A stretch of 64,000 bases of DNA from Myxococcales bacterium (GTDB lineage: Bacteria > Myxococcota_A > Polyangia > Polyangiales > Ga0077539), in contig JAEUKI010000076.1 of assembly GCA_016793325.1 (NCBI GenBank), forward strand, positions 1 to 64,000, given 5' to 3'. The notes beneath the pieces are model-generated. The model worked only from the letters and a program-made list of their open reading frames with translations, ran no database searches and was not told where the DNA came from. The translations under genes were made by a program, and so were the position numbers. Positions within the stretch are counted from its first letter, which is position 1. Each line of letters opens with the position of its first letter. Positions 17,415 through 25,480 of this stretch are shown one piece after another.

Positions 17415-19022
17415 ATGAACACACGCAGGCGACTGTCACGAGACCGAGGGACGACCCGCACGATGACTGCGATAGCAGCGCTAAGCGTCGCGATCGGCGG
17501 TTGCGCGAGCACGGGATCCGGAGGCGCGCGTTCGGTCGCAGGCGGATCGGTCGACCCGCAAGCACGTCCGACGATCACGCGAGGTCCCGATGGATTGCCC
17601 GTCGACGAGCGCGCGATGAACGACGCCGTCGAGGGCTGGAGGTCCGCGCGTCGCTGGCAAGTGCGACCCATCGAGCGCTGCGCGACGAGCGCGATGGAGG
17701 TGTACGTCCCTGCGACGGAGGCGCGTTGGGCGCGATCGCTTCGGGTTCGTGTGCGCACGCCGAGGCGGCTCGCGTTTCACATCGAAGTGCGTCCGCCCGA
17801 GCCGTCGCGAGGCTACGTGGCCGCGACGATGTACGGCATGGAGCGCGCCGAACACGAGGAAATCCTCACGGAGCACGGCGCGTGCATCGCGCAGCGCGCG
17901 TCGAGCGCGACGGCGTCGACCGCGGCTGCGACACCCGCGACAGCCACGAGCGCTTCGAGCGCGACGACCAGCGCGGGCGCTGCAGGACGCGGGCGCCGCA
18001 ACACGAATACGACGGTGACGACCACCGCGACGGTCACGCCGGCGGCTGTGCCCGAGGTGATCGCGAGCGCCGAGGTTCCGCTGCGCGGGTTCGTCGCTGC
18101 GCCGGACTTTCGCTTCGACTACGACACGGCGCCGCACCGGTACGGAAAGGAGTTCGTGCTCGAGCGCGAGTTCGCCGTCGTTCCGATGAACTACGTGCAT
18201 CGAAGCTGGGTCCCGCGCGCGGAGCTGTCGGCGGCGTACGTGCTGCGCATCTGGACGCAGGAGCCGCTCGACACCGAGGGCGTCGTGTTCGAAGTCGAAG
18301 ACCTCGTGCTCGAACCGAGGATCGCCGTCGAGGAGTACACGAGGCTCTGGGCGCGACGCGTGGCCGCCGCGTCCGTGCAGCAACAAGAGTTCACCGAGCT
18401 CTGCCGCCGCGAGCCCACGAACGAGCGCTGCTACCACACCACACAAAATCAACAGCGCTACGTGGGCGCGCGTCGACCGCCGCCGCCGCCGCGCGACGAA
18501 GCTCCGCCTCCGCGACCGAGCAGCGACCACCTCTGGGTCTCTGGCGGCTGGCAGTGGAACGGCTCGGACTACGCGTGGATCAGCGGGATGTGGCGGTTCG
18601 TTCCGCCGCCCATCGTGGCCCAGACCGCAGGGAGCACGGGCGTCGCTGCGCGCCCTGCGGTCACGCCTGCGGTCGCGACGACAACGGTCGCCTCGGCAAG
18701 CACGACGGCCACCGCGACGACGACGCGCGCCGCGCCGAGCTCGGTCGCCACGTTCACAGCGCCTACGGTCGCGGTCGTTCTGCCAAACGCCGCGCCGACC
18801 GCGCCTCCGCCGAGAGCCGAAGTGATCCCTCCTGCGCCGCAAGCGGGCGCGCAATGGATCGCCGGCTACTGGCAATGGAACGGCAGCGCCTGGGCATGGA
18901 CGACAGGCCACTGGGAGCTCCCTCCCCAGGTCAACGTGCGCTGGGCTCCGCCGGCGCTCCAGGTGGGCGCCGGCGGCGTTCAGCTCTTCTTGCCTGGCGG
19001 ATGGCTTCGGATCGGGCCTTAG
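17415..19022 (+). CDS. YXWGXW-type repeat lipoprotein
   Basis: This 535-aa predicted lipoprotein has a signal ending IGGC near residue 29. Residues about 160-210 are Ala/Thr/Ser-rich and low-complexity. The C-terminal half has two Trp-rich repeats, GGWQWNGSDYAWISGMW (near 375) and GYWQWNGSAWAWTTGHW (near 485), separated by an Ala/Thr/Pro linker. These are YXWGXW-type motifs, found in envelope lipoproteins of unknown function in Myxococcota and Planctomycetes. The gene is divergent from the thrombospondin-3 lipoprotein, with about 100 bp between. It likely sits on the inner or outer membrane as a structural or binding protein. Confidence 0.82.
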   Translation: MNTRRRLSRDRGTTRTMTAIAALSVAIGGCASTGSGGARSVAGGSVDPQARPTITRGPDGLPVDERAMNDAVEGWRSARRWQVRPIERCATSAMEVYVPATEARWARSLRVRVRTPRRLAFHIEVRPPEPSRGYVAATMYGMERAEHEEILTEHGACIAQRASSATASTAAATPATATSASSATTSAGAAGRGRRNTNTTVTTTATVTPAAVPEVIASAEVPLRGFVAAPDFRFDYDTAPHRYGKEFVLEREFAVVPMNYVHRSWVPRAELSAAYVLRIWTQEPLDTEGVVFEVEDLVLEPRIAVEEYTRLWARRVAAASVQQQEFTELCRREPTNERCYHTTQNQQRYVGARRPPPPPRDEAPPPRPSSDHLWVSGGWQWNGSDYAWISGMWRFVPPPIVAQTAGSTGVAARPAVTPAVATTTVASASTTATATTTRAAPSSVATFTAPTVAVVLPNAAPTAPPPRAEVIPPAPQAGAQWIAGYWQWNGSAWAWTTGHWELPPQVNVRWAPPALQVGAGGVQLFLPGGWLRIGP

Positions 19023-19039
19023 CGCCACCGCACACACAA

Positions 19040-20188
19040 TCAAGCGCGCTTCTTCGCGACGCGCGCGGGGGCGACGTCGAAGTGTCCCAGGGGGCGCTTC
19101 ACGCCGTTGACTTGTAGCTCGACGACGTGTCTTCCGACGTTGGGCGTGCGCGTCGTGTGAACCGCGAGCGAGATCGATTTTTCGAGCGTGACCTCGCCTC
19201 GCGGCGCGAGCGACACCCGGCTCAGCTTGAAGACCTTCGCGCTCGTCCCGCGCTGCTTGACGAAGTGAACGACGAGGTCGACCTCGAGCGACTGCGGCTC
19301 GCTCGCCTTCGGGGCGCTGCTCTTCAGCTCGACGCGCACGCGCAGAGACTCGCCGATGCGAACGCGCGCCGGCTCGAACGCGACGGACTCGACCGAGACC
19401 TTCGGCGCATCTCCGCGGCCTACCAGCGCGAGCGCGCGGCGATCGCCCTTCTTGATGGCGCTGCGCAAGGCGTACGCGACGAGCGCGCGCCGCTGCGCGT
19501 CCGCGTCGGTAAGCCATCGCTCGCACACGGCGTAGACGAGCTCGGGGCGGCTCTTCGTGAGGTCGTTGAGGTGGTTGGCCACGCTGCGACGGACCATCGC
19601 GCTCGGGTCGTCGCGGAGGAGCTCGACGAGCTCGAGGGCGCGCTCGGGGTGCTCGTCGAGGAGGCGAACGCGCGAGGCCCAAGGGAGTCGCTGGCGCGTC
19701 CCTTCGGACACGAGCCTGCGCACGTGGGGGCTCGGGTCTCGGGCCCAGCGCGCGAGCCGGGCGAGCGTCGCGTCCGGGTGCCTGTCGATGAACGGGCGAA
19801 TCGAGAACTCGCAGGTAAATCGCTGCGTGATCTCGTACTGGAGGTCCATCGCGCGCTCGAAGTGATCGAGCCCGCGGGCTGCGACGAACATCGTGTGCGG
19901 CAGGTAGAAGAAGGGCCCCATCCCCGCGCCGACGAGCTCGTCCTTCGCGTGCTTGGCGCCGAGCGAAGCAGTGATCACCGCGGCGGCCTCGTCGAACGGC
20001 TGCGGCAAGTGCTTCGCGAGCGCCTCTGCGATGCGGTTCGAGCGCGCGAGCAGCTCGAGCTCGTCGAGCCCCGCCGCGGCGTCGCGCACGAACGCGCGCC
20101 GATCGAACGCGGGCATCACGGTGACGATCGACGCGGCGATTCGCTCGACGAGCGCCCGGTCGAAGAAGTTCTTGAGCGGTTCAGCCAT
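19040..20188 (-). CDS. DNA alkylation repair family (AlkC/AlkD-like) HEAT protein
   Basis: This 382-aa protein starts MAEPLKNFFDR, the usual opening of the COG4335-type AlkC-like family, so I chose ATG 20188 over the longer ORF. Residues about 60-260 are HEAT-like helical repeats with 'DPSPHVRRLVSEGTRQRLPW' and 'DPSAMVRRSVANHLNDL', which in AlkC/AlkD glycosylases cradle DNA and remove N3- or N7-alkyl purines. The C-terminal 110 residues form an extra beta-rich, Ig-like domain (VSVESVAFEP...HFDVAP), also present in AlkC proteins. It is divergent from the LysR gene and not obviously linked to it. Confidence 0.85.
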   Translation of the reverse strand: MAEPLKNFFDRALVERIAASIVTVMPAFDRRAFVRDAAAGLDELELLARSNRIAEALAKHLPQPFDEAAAVITASLGAKHAKDELVGAGMGPFFYLPHTMFVAARGLDHFERAMDLQYEITQRFTCEFSIRPFIDRHPDATLARLARWARDPSPHVRRLVSEGTRQRLPWASRVRLLDEHPERALELVELLRDDPSAMVRRSVANHLNDLTKSRPELVYAVCERWLTDADAQRRALVAYALRSAIKKGDRRALALVGRGDAPKVSVESVAFEPARVRIGESLRVRVELKSSAPKASEPQSLEVDLVVHFVKQRGTSAKVFKLSRVSLAPRGEVTLEKSISLAVHTTRTPNVGRHVVELQVNGVKRPLGHFDVAPARVAKKRA

Positions 20189-20274
20189 CGGGGTGGGTCC
20201 GCTTTCGAAGTTGCCGTCCGCGGGCTGCGATGTCACGAGTTGGGGCGATGGCGAAGAGCGGTTTACGAAAGACG

Positions 20275-20295
20275 GTGTTGCGTGATGCGCAACAC
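20275..20295. promoter_or_regulatory. Palindromic operator, copy 1 (probable LysR site)
   Basis: Perfect palindrome GTGTTGCG-N5-CGCAACAC, ending 12 bases before the proposed TTG start of the LysR-type gene. The same 8-5-8 palindrome recurs after that gene at 21215. This is the expected form of a LysR-type binding site (T-N11-A dyad) and suggests autoregulation. If the gene started at ATG 20248 the site would be inside the coding region. Confidence 0.75.
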
Positions 20296-20307
20296 GAGGC
20301 CGACCCG

Positions 20308-21207
20308 TTGACCGAGCTGCGCCTCGTGCGGCGGGCGATCGAAGCGCGGTCGATCTCGGCGGCGGCGAGGGCGGTGGGCGTCTCGGTCTCGACGGTCACG
20401 CGCGCGGTGCAGCGCGTCGAAAAGTCCCTTGGTGTCGCGCTGTTCGTGCGCAGCACGCGGGGCGTCGTGACGACGGAGGCGGGGCGGCAGTACGGCGAGC
20501 ACTTGTCTCGTTGGCTGAGCGACGAGGACGCGCTGCGGGCGCAGCTCGGCGCGGTGAAGGCCGCGAAGAAAGGGACGCTTCGGGTGACGGTTCCCGTGTT
20601 CGTCGCCGAGCAAGTGTTGCCGCCGGTGATCGAGGCGATGTGCGCCGAGCACCCCGAGGTCGCCCTGGATATTCACGGGAGCGACGACGTCCGCGACCTC
20701 GTGTCCGAGGGCTTCGACTTGGCCTTGCGCATGGGGCCGTTGCCCGACTCGACGCTCGAAGCTCGAAAGCTCCTAAGCTTTCGTCGAGTTGTGTGCGCGG
20801 CCCCCTCGCTGCTCGGGCGGGTCGGGACGCCCGTGCACCCGACGGCGCTCGCGCACCTGCCGTCGCTCCACTACGGCAGCGGCCCAGGCGCGCCCGTGTG
20901 GAAGTTCGTCCACCAGAGCGGCGAGGCCGTGCGCGTCTCGGTCGCCAAGGTGTTTCGCAGCAACAACATCGCGCTCTTGTGCGCCCTCGCCGAGCGCGGC
21001 GTCGGCTTCGTGCGCCTGCCAGACTGGAGCGTGGGACAAGCGCTGAAGTCGGGGCGTCTGCAGCGCGTGCTCGAGGCCTGGAGCGCGGATACGCCCAGCA
21101 AATTGCCGACGATGTACGCGGTTCATCCGCGGGACGCGGGCAAGGCGGGGCTGCGCGCGGTGTTCTTGCAGACGCTCGAGCGCGTGGTGGACCCGCGGTC
21201 GCGCTGA
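20308..21207 (+). CDS. LysR-family transcriptional regulator
   Basis: This 299-aa protein has an N-terminal winged helix-turn-helix (about 1-60: ELRLVRRAIEARSISAAARAVGVSVSTVTRAVQRVEKSLG) and a C-terminal periplasmic-binding-like effector domain (about 85-295). I chose TTG 20308 because GAGG lies 8 bases upstream, the length becomes typical for LysR proteins, and the palindrome at 20275 then falls in the promoter; ATG 20248 would add 20 residues. The CrgA/AaeR-like subgroup is likely. A second copy of its probable operator precedes the alpha/beta hydrolase gene, so that gene is the likely target. The effector is unknown. Confidence 0.9.
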   Translation: MTELRLVRRAIEARSISAAARAVGVSVSTVTRAVQRVEKSLGVALFVRSTRGVVTTEAGRQYGEHLSRWLSDEDALRAQLGAVKAAKKGTLRVTVPVFVAEQVLPPVIEAMCAEHPEVALDIHGSDDVRDLVSEGFDLALRMGPLPDSTLEARKLLSFRRVVCAAPSLLGRVGTPVHPTALAHLPSLHYGSGPGAPVWKFVHQSGEAVRVSVAKVFRSNNIALLCALAERGVGFVRLPDWSVGQALKSGRLQRVLEAWSADTPSKLPTMYAVHPRDAGKAGLRAVFLQTLERVVDPRSR

Positions 21208-21214
21208 CAGAGGG

Positions 21215-21235
21215 GTGTTGCGCGTTGCGCAATAC
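21215..21235. promoter_or_regulatory. Palindromic operator, copy 2, before the hydrolase gene
   Basis: GTGTTGCG-N5-CGCAATAC, the same 8-5-8 palindrome as at 20275 with one mismatch. It starts 7 bases after the LysR stop codon and lies 60 bases upstream of the hydrolase ATG, a good place for LysR activation or repression. A half-site GCGTTGCG follows at about 21237. Confidence 0.75.
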
Positions 21236-21295
21236 GGCGTTGCGTGGGGCGGGGGTTCACGAGCCCCGTGTGCAGGCGCCACATCGTCGCTCACC

Positions 21296-22207
21296 ATGAA
21301 CGAGCAAAGCGAACTGGGCGACGAGGTTTCGAGCGAGCCGTGCGTTGTGCGCGCGGAGGACGGGTTCGAGGTCGAGGCGACGACGTTTGTTCCGTCGCGC
21401 GCGATCGAGCGGCGAGGCGCGGTGCTCGTCGCCGGAGCGATGGGCGTCGGGCAGGGGTACTACCGCGCGTTCGCAGAGTGGCTCGCGACGCAGGGGTTCA
21501 TCGTGATGACCTTCGACTATCGAGGCACGGGGCGCTCGCGCAAAGGGCCCTTGTCCCACGAGCGAGCGGACATCGAGACGTGGGCCCGCGAAGACGCATC
21601 GGCGGTCTTGCGCGCGCTCTCGCAGCGCTCCGAGGGGCTCCCGATCACGTGGATCGGGCACAGCCTCGGCGCGCAGATCGTCGGAATGACGCCCGGCCAC
21701 GAGCGCGTCTCGCGCGTGCTGAGCGTCGCCGCGGGCAGCGGTTACTGGCGCGAAAACGCGGAGCCCTTGCGGCGCAAGGTGTGGCTCTTCTGGTTCGGCG
21801 CGGTTCCGATCGCGACGCCGCTGTTCGGGTATTTTCCCGGCAAGCGCCTCGGGATGGTGGGCGATCTGCCGAAGGGCGTGATCTACCAGTGGAAGAAATG
21901 GTGCATGAACCCCGAGTACGCGGTCGGCGCCGAGGGCGAGCGCATGCGCGCGCAATTCGCGGCGGTGCGCGCGCCGATCACCGCGCTCTCGTTCGACGAC
22001 GACGAGATGATGTCCGAGGCCAACACGCGCTCGTTGCACGGGATGTACACGAGCGCCGAGGTGCGACACGTTCGCGTGTGCTCGACGGAGAAGCGCGGCG
22101 CGCGCATCGGTCACTTCGGGTTCTTTCGTCGCGAGATGCGCGAGGCGCTCTGGGCGCCGCTCGCGCTCGAGCACATCGCGAAGCGCGAGCAGCCGCGCGC
22201 GGCGTGA
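21296..22207 (+). CDS. Alpha/beta hydrolase family protein
   Basis: This 303-aa protein has an alpha/beta-hydrolase fold: an early strand with VLVAGAMGVGQGYY (oxyanion region near 40-53), TFDYRGTGRS near 75, and the nucleophile elbow GHSLGAQ near 121. A late His in RIGHFGFF (near 275) is the likely catalytic His. The start MNEQSELG at ATG 21296 leaves a 60-base leader after the palindromic operator; the ORF opens earlier at GTG 21215 but that overlaps the operator. It is probably controlled by the LysR protein. The substrate, an ester or amide, is unknown. It ends 3 bases from the convergent P450 gene. Confidence 0.88.
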   Translation: MNEQSELGDEVSSEPCVVRAEDGFEVEATTFVPSRAIERRGAVLVAGAMGVGQGYYRAFAEWLATQGFIVMTFDYRGTGRSRKGPLSHERADIETWAREDASAVLRALSQRSEGLPITWIGHSLGAQIVGMTPGHERVSRVLSVAAGSGYWRENAEPLRRKVWLFWFGAVPIATPLFGYFPGKRLGMVGDLPKGVIYQWKKWCMNPEYAVGAEGERMRAQFAAVRAPITALSFDDDEMMSEANTRSLHGMYTSAEVRHVRVCSTEKRGARIGHFGFFRREMREALWAPLALEHIAKREQPRAA

Positions 22208-22210
22208 GCG

Positions 22211-23614
22211 TCACGCTCGCCTGCGAATCGTCAGGCGAAATCCCTTGGGCTTCGCGGACACCGTAGGCGCCTGCACGAGGGGCCCAGGGTCGTCGAAGTC
22301 GAACTCACGAACGATCGTCGCGAGCGCGAGCATCGCTTCGATCATCGCGAAGTGTCGCCCCGTGCACGCGCGACGACCGATCCCGAAGGGCTTGTACGCG
22401 CCGTTGGGCCGCGACTTGCTCGGCTCGGGCAAGAACCGATCGGGGTCGAAGCGGTCGGGCTCTGGCCACGCCGCGGGGTCGCGGTGCACGGCGTTAACGA
22501 GCAGCCCGAGCGGCTGTCCCTTGCGGATCGCGTAGCGGCCCGCGATCACGGTGTCTTCTTTGGGCGCGCGGGTGACGGCGGCGACCGTGGGCCAGAGGCG
22601 AAGCGTCTCTTCGAGCGTTCGCTTGACGAGGTCGAGCCCGAGCACCTCGCGCATCGTGGGGGTTCGATCGCCGAAGTGCTCGTCGACCTCGGCGCGCACC
22701 CGCGCGAACAGGGCGCGATCGCGCGCGAGCTGGTGCAGCGCAAACGACAAGAGCCCCGAGGTCGTCTCGTGCCCTGCGACGAGGAAGGTCAGGATCTGGT
22801 AGCGGATGTTCTCGTCGCCGAGCAGCTCGCCGGTCTTCGGGTCGGGCTGCGACAGCATGAGCGAGAGAAAGTCCTGCGGCCAACGGTCTTGCGGCTGCGA
22901 TTTTCGCTCGCGGATCACCTCGTCGACGAGCGAGAACATCGTGTCGATGTCCCGTCGGTACTGCGCCCGTCGCGCGCGAAAGAGCGGCGCGAACAGGCTC
23001 GGCCGCTGGAGCACGTCGACGGACTCTTGCAGCGCCCTGCCGAGGCTCTGCAAGAACGGGTGGAGCTCCGGCGACGCGAAGCTGTCGAACCGATGCGCGA
23101 AGCCCGCGAGCGAGATCGTGTCGAGCGTCAACCGCGTCATGTCTCGAACGACGTCGACCGGCGCTCGCGCCGCGCGCCAGTGCGCGATGAGCGCTTCGAG
23201 CGCCGAGACCATCGCGGGAAAATACCGCTCGAGCGAGGTCATCGAAAAACCCGGCGACAAGATTCGATGCGCGAGGTGCCAGTTGCGCTCGTCGCTGTGC
23301 GCGGTGAACAGCCCGTCCCCGGCGAAGTCTCGGATATTGACGAGGGGGCCGTCGAGGACCTTTTCGAAGCGGGTTTCGTCGCAAATTTCGGTGGCCCACG
23401 CGATCGAGCACACAAAAATGGGCTCGCGGTCGTCGGGCATCGGCGCACGAAATGCGCCCACTTCGCGAAACTCCTCGCTGAGCGCGAGCAGGCGATTGAG
23501 GATGCCTTCGGGGCTCAAGAGCCAAGGCAGTCCGCGAACGATCGGCAGCGAAGGAATCGCGGGCAACGACGACAGCGGCGCGGCGTCCGTCGGCGCGACG
23601 TTAGGGGTGACCAT
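22211..23614 (-). CDS. Cytochrome P450 monooxygenase
   Basis: This 467-aa P450 shows the I-helix oxygen-activation motif AGHETTS near residue 268, the K-helix ExxR in EETLRLWP near 325, and the heme-thiolate loop FGIGRRACTGRHFA near 410, whose Cys ligates heme iron. It resembles the heme domain of CYP102-type fatty acid hydroxylases but has no fused reductase, so it needs separate redox partners, and none is encoded nearby. I chose ATG 23614 (MVTPNVAP); the ORF extends to 23743 with unlikely sequence. The likely reaction is hydroxylation of a fatty acid or similar hydrophobe. It is divergent from the GRAS operon. Confidence 0.92.
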   Translation of the reverse strand: MVTPNVAPTDAAPLSSLPAIPSLPIVRGLPWLLSPEGILNRLLALSEEFREVGAFRAPMPDDREPIFVCSIAWATEICDETRFEKVLDGPLVNIRDFAGDGLFTAHSDERNWHLAHRILSPGFSMTSLERYFPAMVSALEALIAHWRAARAPVDVVRDMTRLTLDTISLAGFAHRFDSFASPELHPFLQSLGRALQESVDVLQRPSLFAPLFRARRAQYRRDIDTMFSLVDEVIRERKSQPQDRWPQDFLSLMLSQPDPKTGELLGDENIRYQILTFLVAGHETTSGLLSFALHQLARDRALFARVRAEVDEHFGDRTPTMREVLGLDLVKRTLEETLRLWPTVAAVTRAPKEDTVIAGRYAIRKGQPLGLLVNAVHRDPAAWPEPDRFDPDRFLPEPSKSRPNGAYKPFGIGRRACTGRHFAMIEAMLALATIVREFDFDDPGPLVQAPTVSAKPKGFRLTIRRRA

Positions 23615-23770
23615 GTCGGTGGGTCCATTGTGCCGCACCGAGCGAGGGGACATAACGGGGCATTTCGCGCGGTGTGAGTCGGTAAACGACAGGTTGAGCG
23701 TTGTTGCTGGGGTCTGATACGGTTGCGATCCGCGCGATTTCAAACCGCCGCGCGCATCTCTCGCCTACCG

Positions 23771-24892
23771 ATGCCGACGACAGCCCCGTACGACGCGTTT
23801 TTGCAAGCATGCGACGAAATGCATCGTCGCCGCGATCGCGTAGCGAAGCCCGTGCTCGAGGCGTTGATTCAACGCCACGTGGGGCCTGAGCTTCCGAGCG
23901 AAGATTTGCTCTCGCACATCATCGCAGAGAGCTTGTTGACGAGGCTCGACCGCAAGCTCGTCGAAGCGAAGAACATCTATCTACAGACCTTCGACATCCC
24001 GCAAATCGAGCTGTTTTATCGCATGTGCGAGAGCTACCCGCAGGTCCCCGCGGCGCACCGCGTGGCCAACGGGTACCTGCTCGACGCGCTCACGCAGTGC
24101 CGCGACGCGACGCTCTTCGAGATCGGGATCGGCCGCGGCGTTCAGGTCGCCTCGCTGATCACCGAGCTGCAGCGGGCGCCGGGACACCTGCGCACGCTGC
24201 GCGTGCTCGCGCTCGACCCGGACGCGACCAACCTCGAGAACGCAAAGGCCCGCATCGAAGCGCTCCCCAAGGGGCCGATCGCGGTGAGCTTTCACCGCGT
24301 GCACGCGATGCTCGAGTCGCTCTCGCCCGCGCAGCTCGCGCAGCTCGCGACGGACGCGGGCGGCAACGTCGTGGTCAACAGCGCGTACACGCTGCATCAC
24401 ACGGTGCACAAGCCCAACGACACGGAGCTTCGGACCAACCTGCTCCGGCGCATCGCGCAGTTCTTCAGGCCGCAGCTCTTCACGCTGGTCGAGCCCAACG
24501 CCGACCACGACACCGAGGCGCTCGCGCGGCGCGTGGACGCGTGCTTCAAGCACTTCGGCGCGGTGTTCGACTTGATCGATCGCTCGGACATCCCGAGCGA
24601 GCACAAATTCGTGGTCAAAGAGAAGTTCTTCGGCCGCGAGATCCGCGACATCTTCGGCGTGAGCGACGCGTACCGCTGCGAGCGACACGAGCACTACGAG
24701 AGCTGGTTGTTTCGCTTCGCGAAGTCCGAGTGGACGCCGTACCCGCGCGTGCTCGACCACGGGCTCGCGCTGCCCGCGTACTGCAGCGTCGAATCTTCGC
24801 CGGGCCTCGTGAGGCTCGGGTACAAACAGCAACCTCTCATCGCCGTGTTCGCCTTCGAGTCTCGCGGGGCGCGCACAGGAGCCGAGCAGTGA
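23771..24892 (+). CDS. Bacterial GRAS-domain protein (predicted methyltransferase fold), GRAS1
   Basis: This 373-aa protein matches the GRAS family, known mainly from plant gibberellin/DELLA regulators and from rare bacterial relatives predicted to be Rossmann methyltransferases. It aligns along its length: a helical start with LLSHIIAESLLTRLD (46-60), FYRMCESYPQ (82-91), a Gly-rich loop E117-IGIGRG with G119, G121 and G123 that could bind S-adenosylmethionine, VNSAYTLHH (202-210) like plant 'NSVFQLHRLL', then ERHE..ESW (304-312) and a SAW-like end LGYKQQPLIAVFAF (349-362). It opens an eight-gene run and overlaps the next gene by GTGA. I see no clear promoter motif in the 156-bp gap to the P450. 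Confidence 0.82.
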   Translation: MPTTAPYDAFLQACDEMHRRRDRVAKPVLEALIQRHVGPELPSEDLLSHIIAESLLTRLDRKLVEAKNIYLQTFDIPQIELFYRMCESYPQVPAAHRVANGYLLDALTQCRDATLFEIGIGRGVQVASLITELQRAPGHLRTLRVLALDPDATNLENAKARIEALPKGPIAVSFHRVHAMLESLSPAQLAQLATDAGGNVVVNSAYTLHHTVHKPNDTELRTNLLRRIAQFFRPQLFTLVEPNADHDTEALARRVDACFKHFGAVFDLIDRSDIPSEHKFVVKEKFFGREIRDIFGVSDAYRCERHEHYESWLFRFAKSEWTPYPRVLDHGLALPAYCSVESSPGLVRLGYKQQPLIAVFAFESRGARTGAEQ

Positions 24893-25428
24893 CCGGCCAA
24901 CAAGACAGCACGATGCTCGTGCACGGCTCGCTCATGGTGGGCTACGCGCAGGCCTGCAAGAACCTCAACATCGTGGCGGGCCGCGCGGCGCACGCGTTCA
25001 TCGACAAGCTCGAGATCAACAACTGGTATCCGCTCGAGCAGTGGCGGGAGCTCGAGCGGCTCGTGCTGCGCTCGTACGGGCGCGTCGAGCCGATCCTCGT
25101 GCGCGTCGGCATCGAGATGATGCTCGGCTGGTACCACTACGGGCCCGGCCGATCGCTGATCAAACACGGCGCGTCGTTTCTGCACTTTCAGACGGGCTCG
25201 CAGGGATTCACGTCCGTGGTTCAGGGCGCGCCCGAGGTGATCGGGACGTTCGACATGGACTTCTACGATCGAAGGCGCGGTCGCGCGGTGATCCACTCGA
25301 CCACGCCCTTCAATCGTTGGATGGAGCGCGGCGTGTTGATCGGCGGCCTCAGCGCGCCGGGCGACCTCGACTACGTCGACGTGCTGCAGGGGGACGACCC
25401 CGACCTGCTCCACTGCGAGTTTCACTGA
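24889..25428 (+). CDS. Small conserved protein, possible DUF2378/heme-NO-binding-like domain
   Basis: This 179-aa protein starts at GTG 24889, overlapping GRAS1 by GTGA with AGGAG 7 bases upstream. The pattern is one compact alpha/beta domain: an N-terminal helix pair (VGYAQACKNLNIVAGRAAHAFID), 'WYPLEQWRELERLVLRSYG', then 'GIEMMLGWYHYGPGRSLIKHG' and a beta-rich end. The layout recalls myxobacterial DUF2378 (TIGR02265) and HNOB/4-vinyl-reductase sensor folds, but I would not insist on that. There is no signal or membrane helix. Its tight coupling to a GRAS gene suggests it is a ligand-sensing or adaptor subunit of the same system. Confidence 0.75.
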   Translation: MTGQQDSTMLVHGSLMVGYAQACKNLNIVAGRAAHAFIDKLEINNWYPLEQWRELERLVLRSYGRVEPILVRVGIEMMLGWYHYGPGRSLIKHGASFLHFQTGSQGFTSVVQGAPEVIGTFDMDFYDRRRGRAVIHSTTPFNRWMERGVLIGGLSAPGDLDYVDVLQGDDPDLLHCEFH

Positions 25429-25434
25429 ACTTCA

Positions 25435-25450
25435 GTCTCCCGCTGGAGAC
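25435..25450 (+). promoter_or_regulatory. Intra-operon hairpin before the phosphatase gene
   Basis: GTCTCC-CGCT-GGAGAC is a perfect 6-bp stem with a 4-base loop, followed by a pyrimidine tract (CCTCTCTCCCTCTTC). It lies in the 52-bp gap between the small protein and the phosphatase gene. It could be a weak attenuator or processing site that sets the ratio of the upstream and downstream products. Confidence 0.4.
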
Positions 25451-25480
25451 CCTCTCTCCCTCTTCAAGGCCGGTGCCGAC

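Noticed and set aside
20248..20307. Extra N-terminal 20 residues for the LysR protein
   Set aside because: Would place the palindromic operator inside the gene; TTG 20308 has a GAGG site and gives the usual LysR length.
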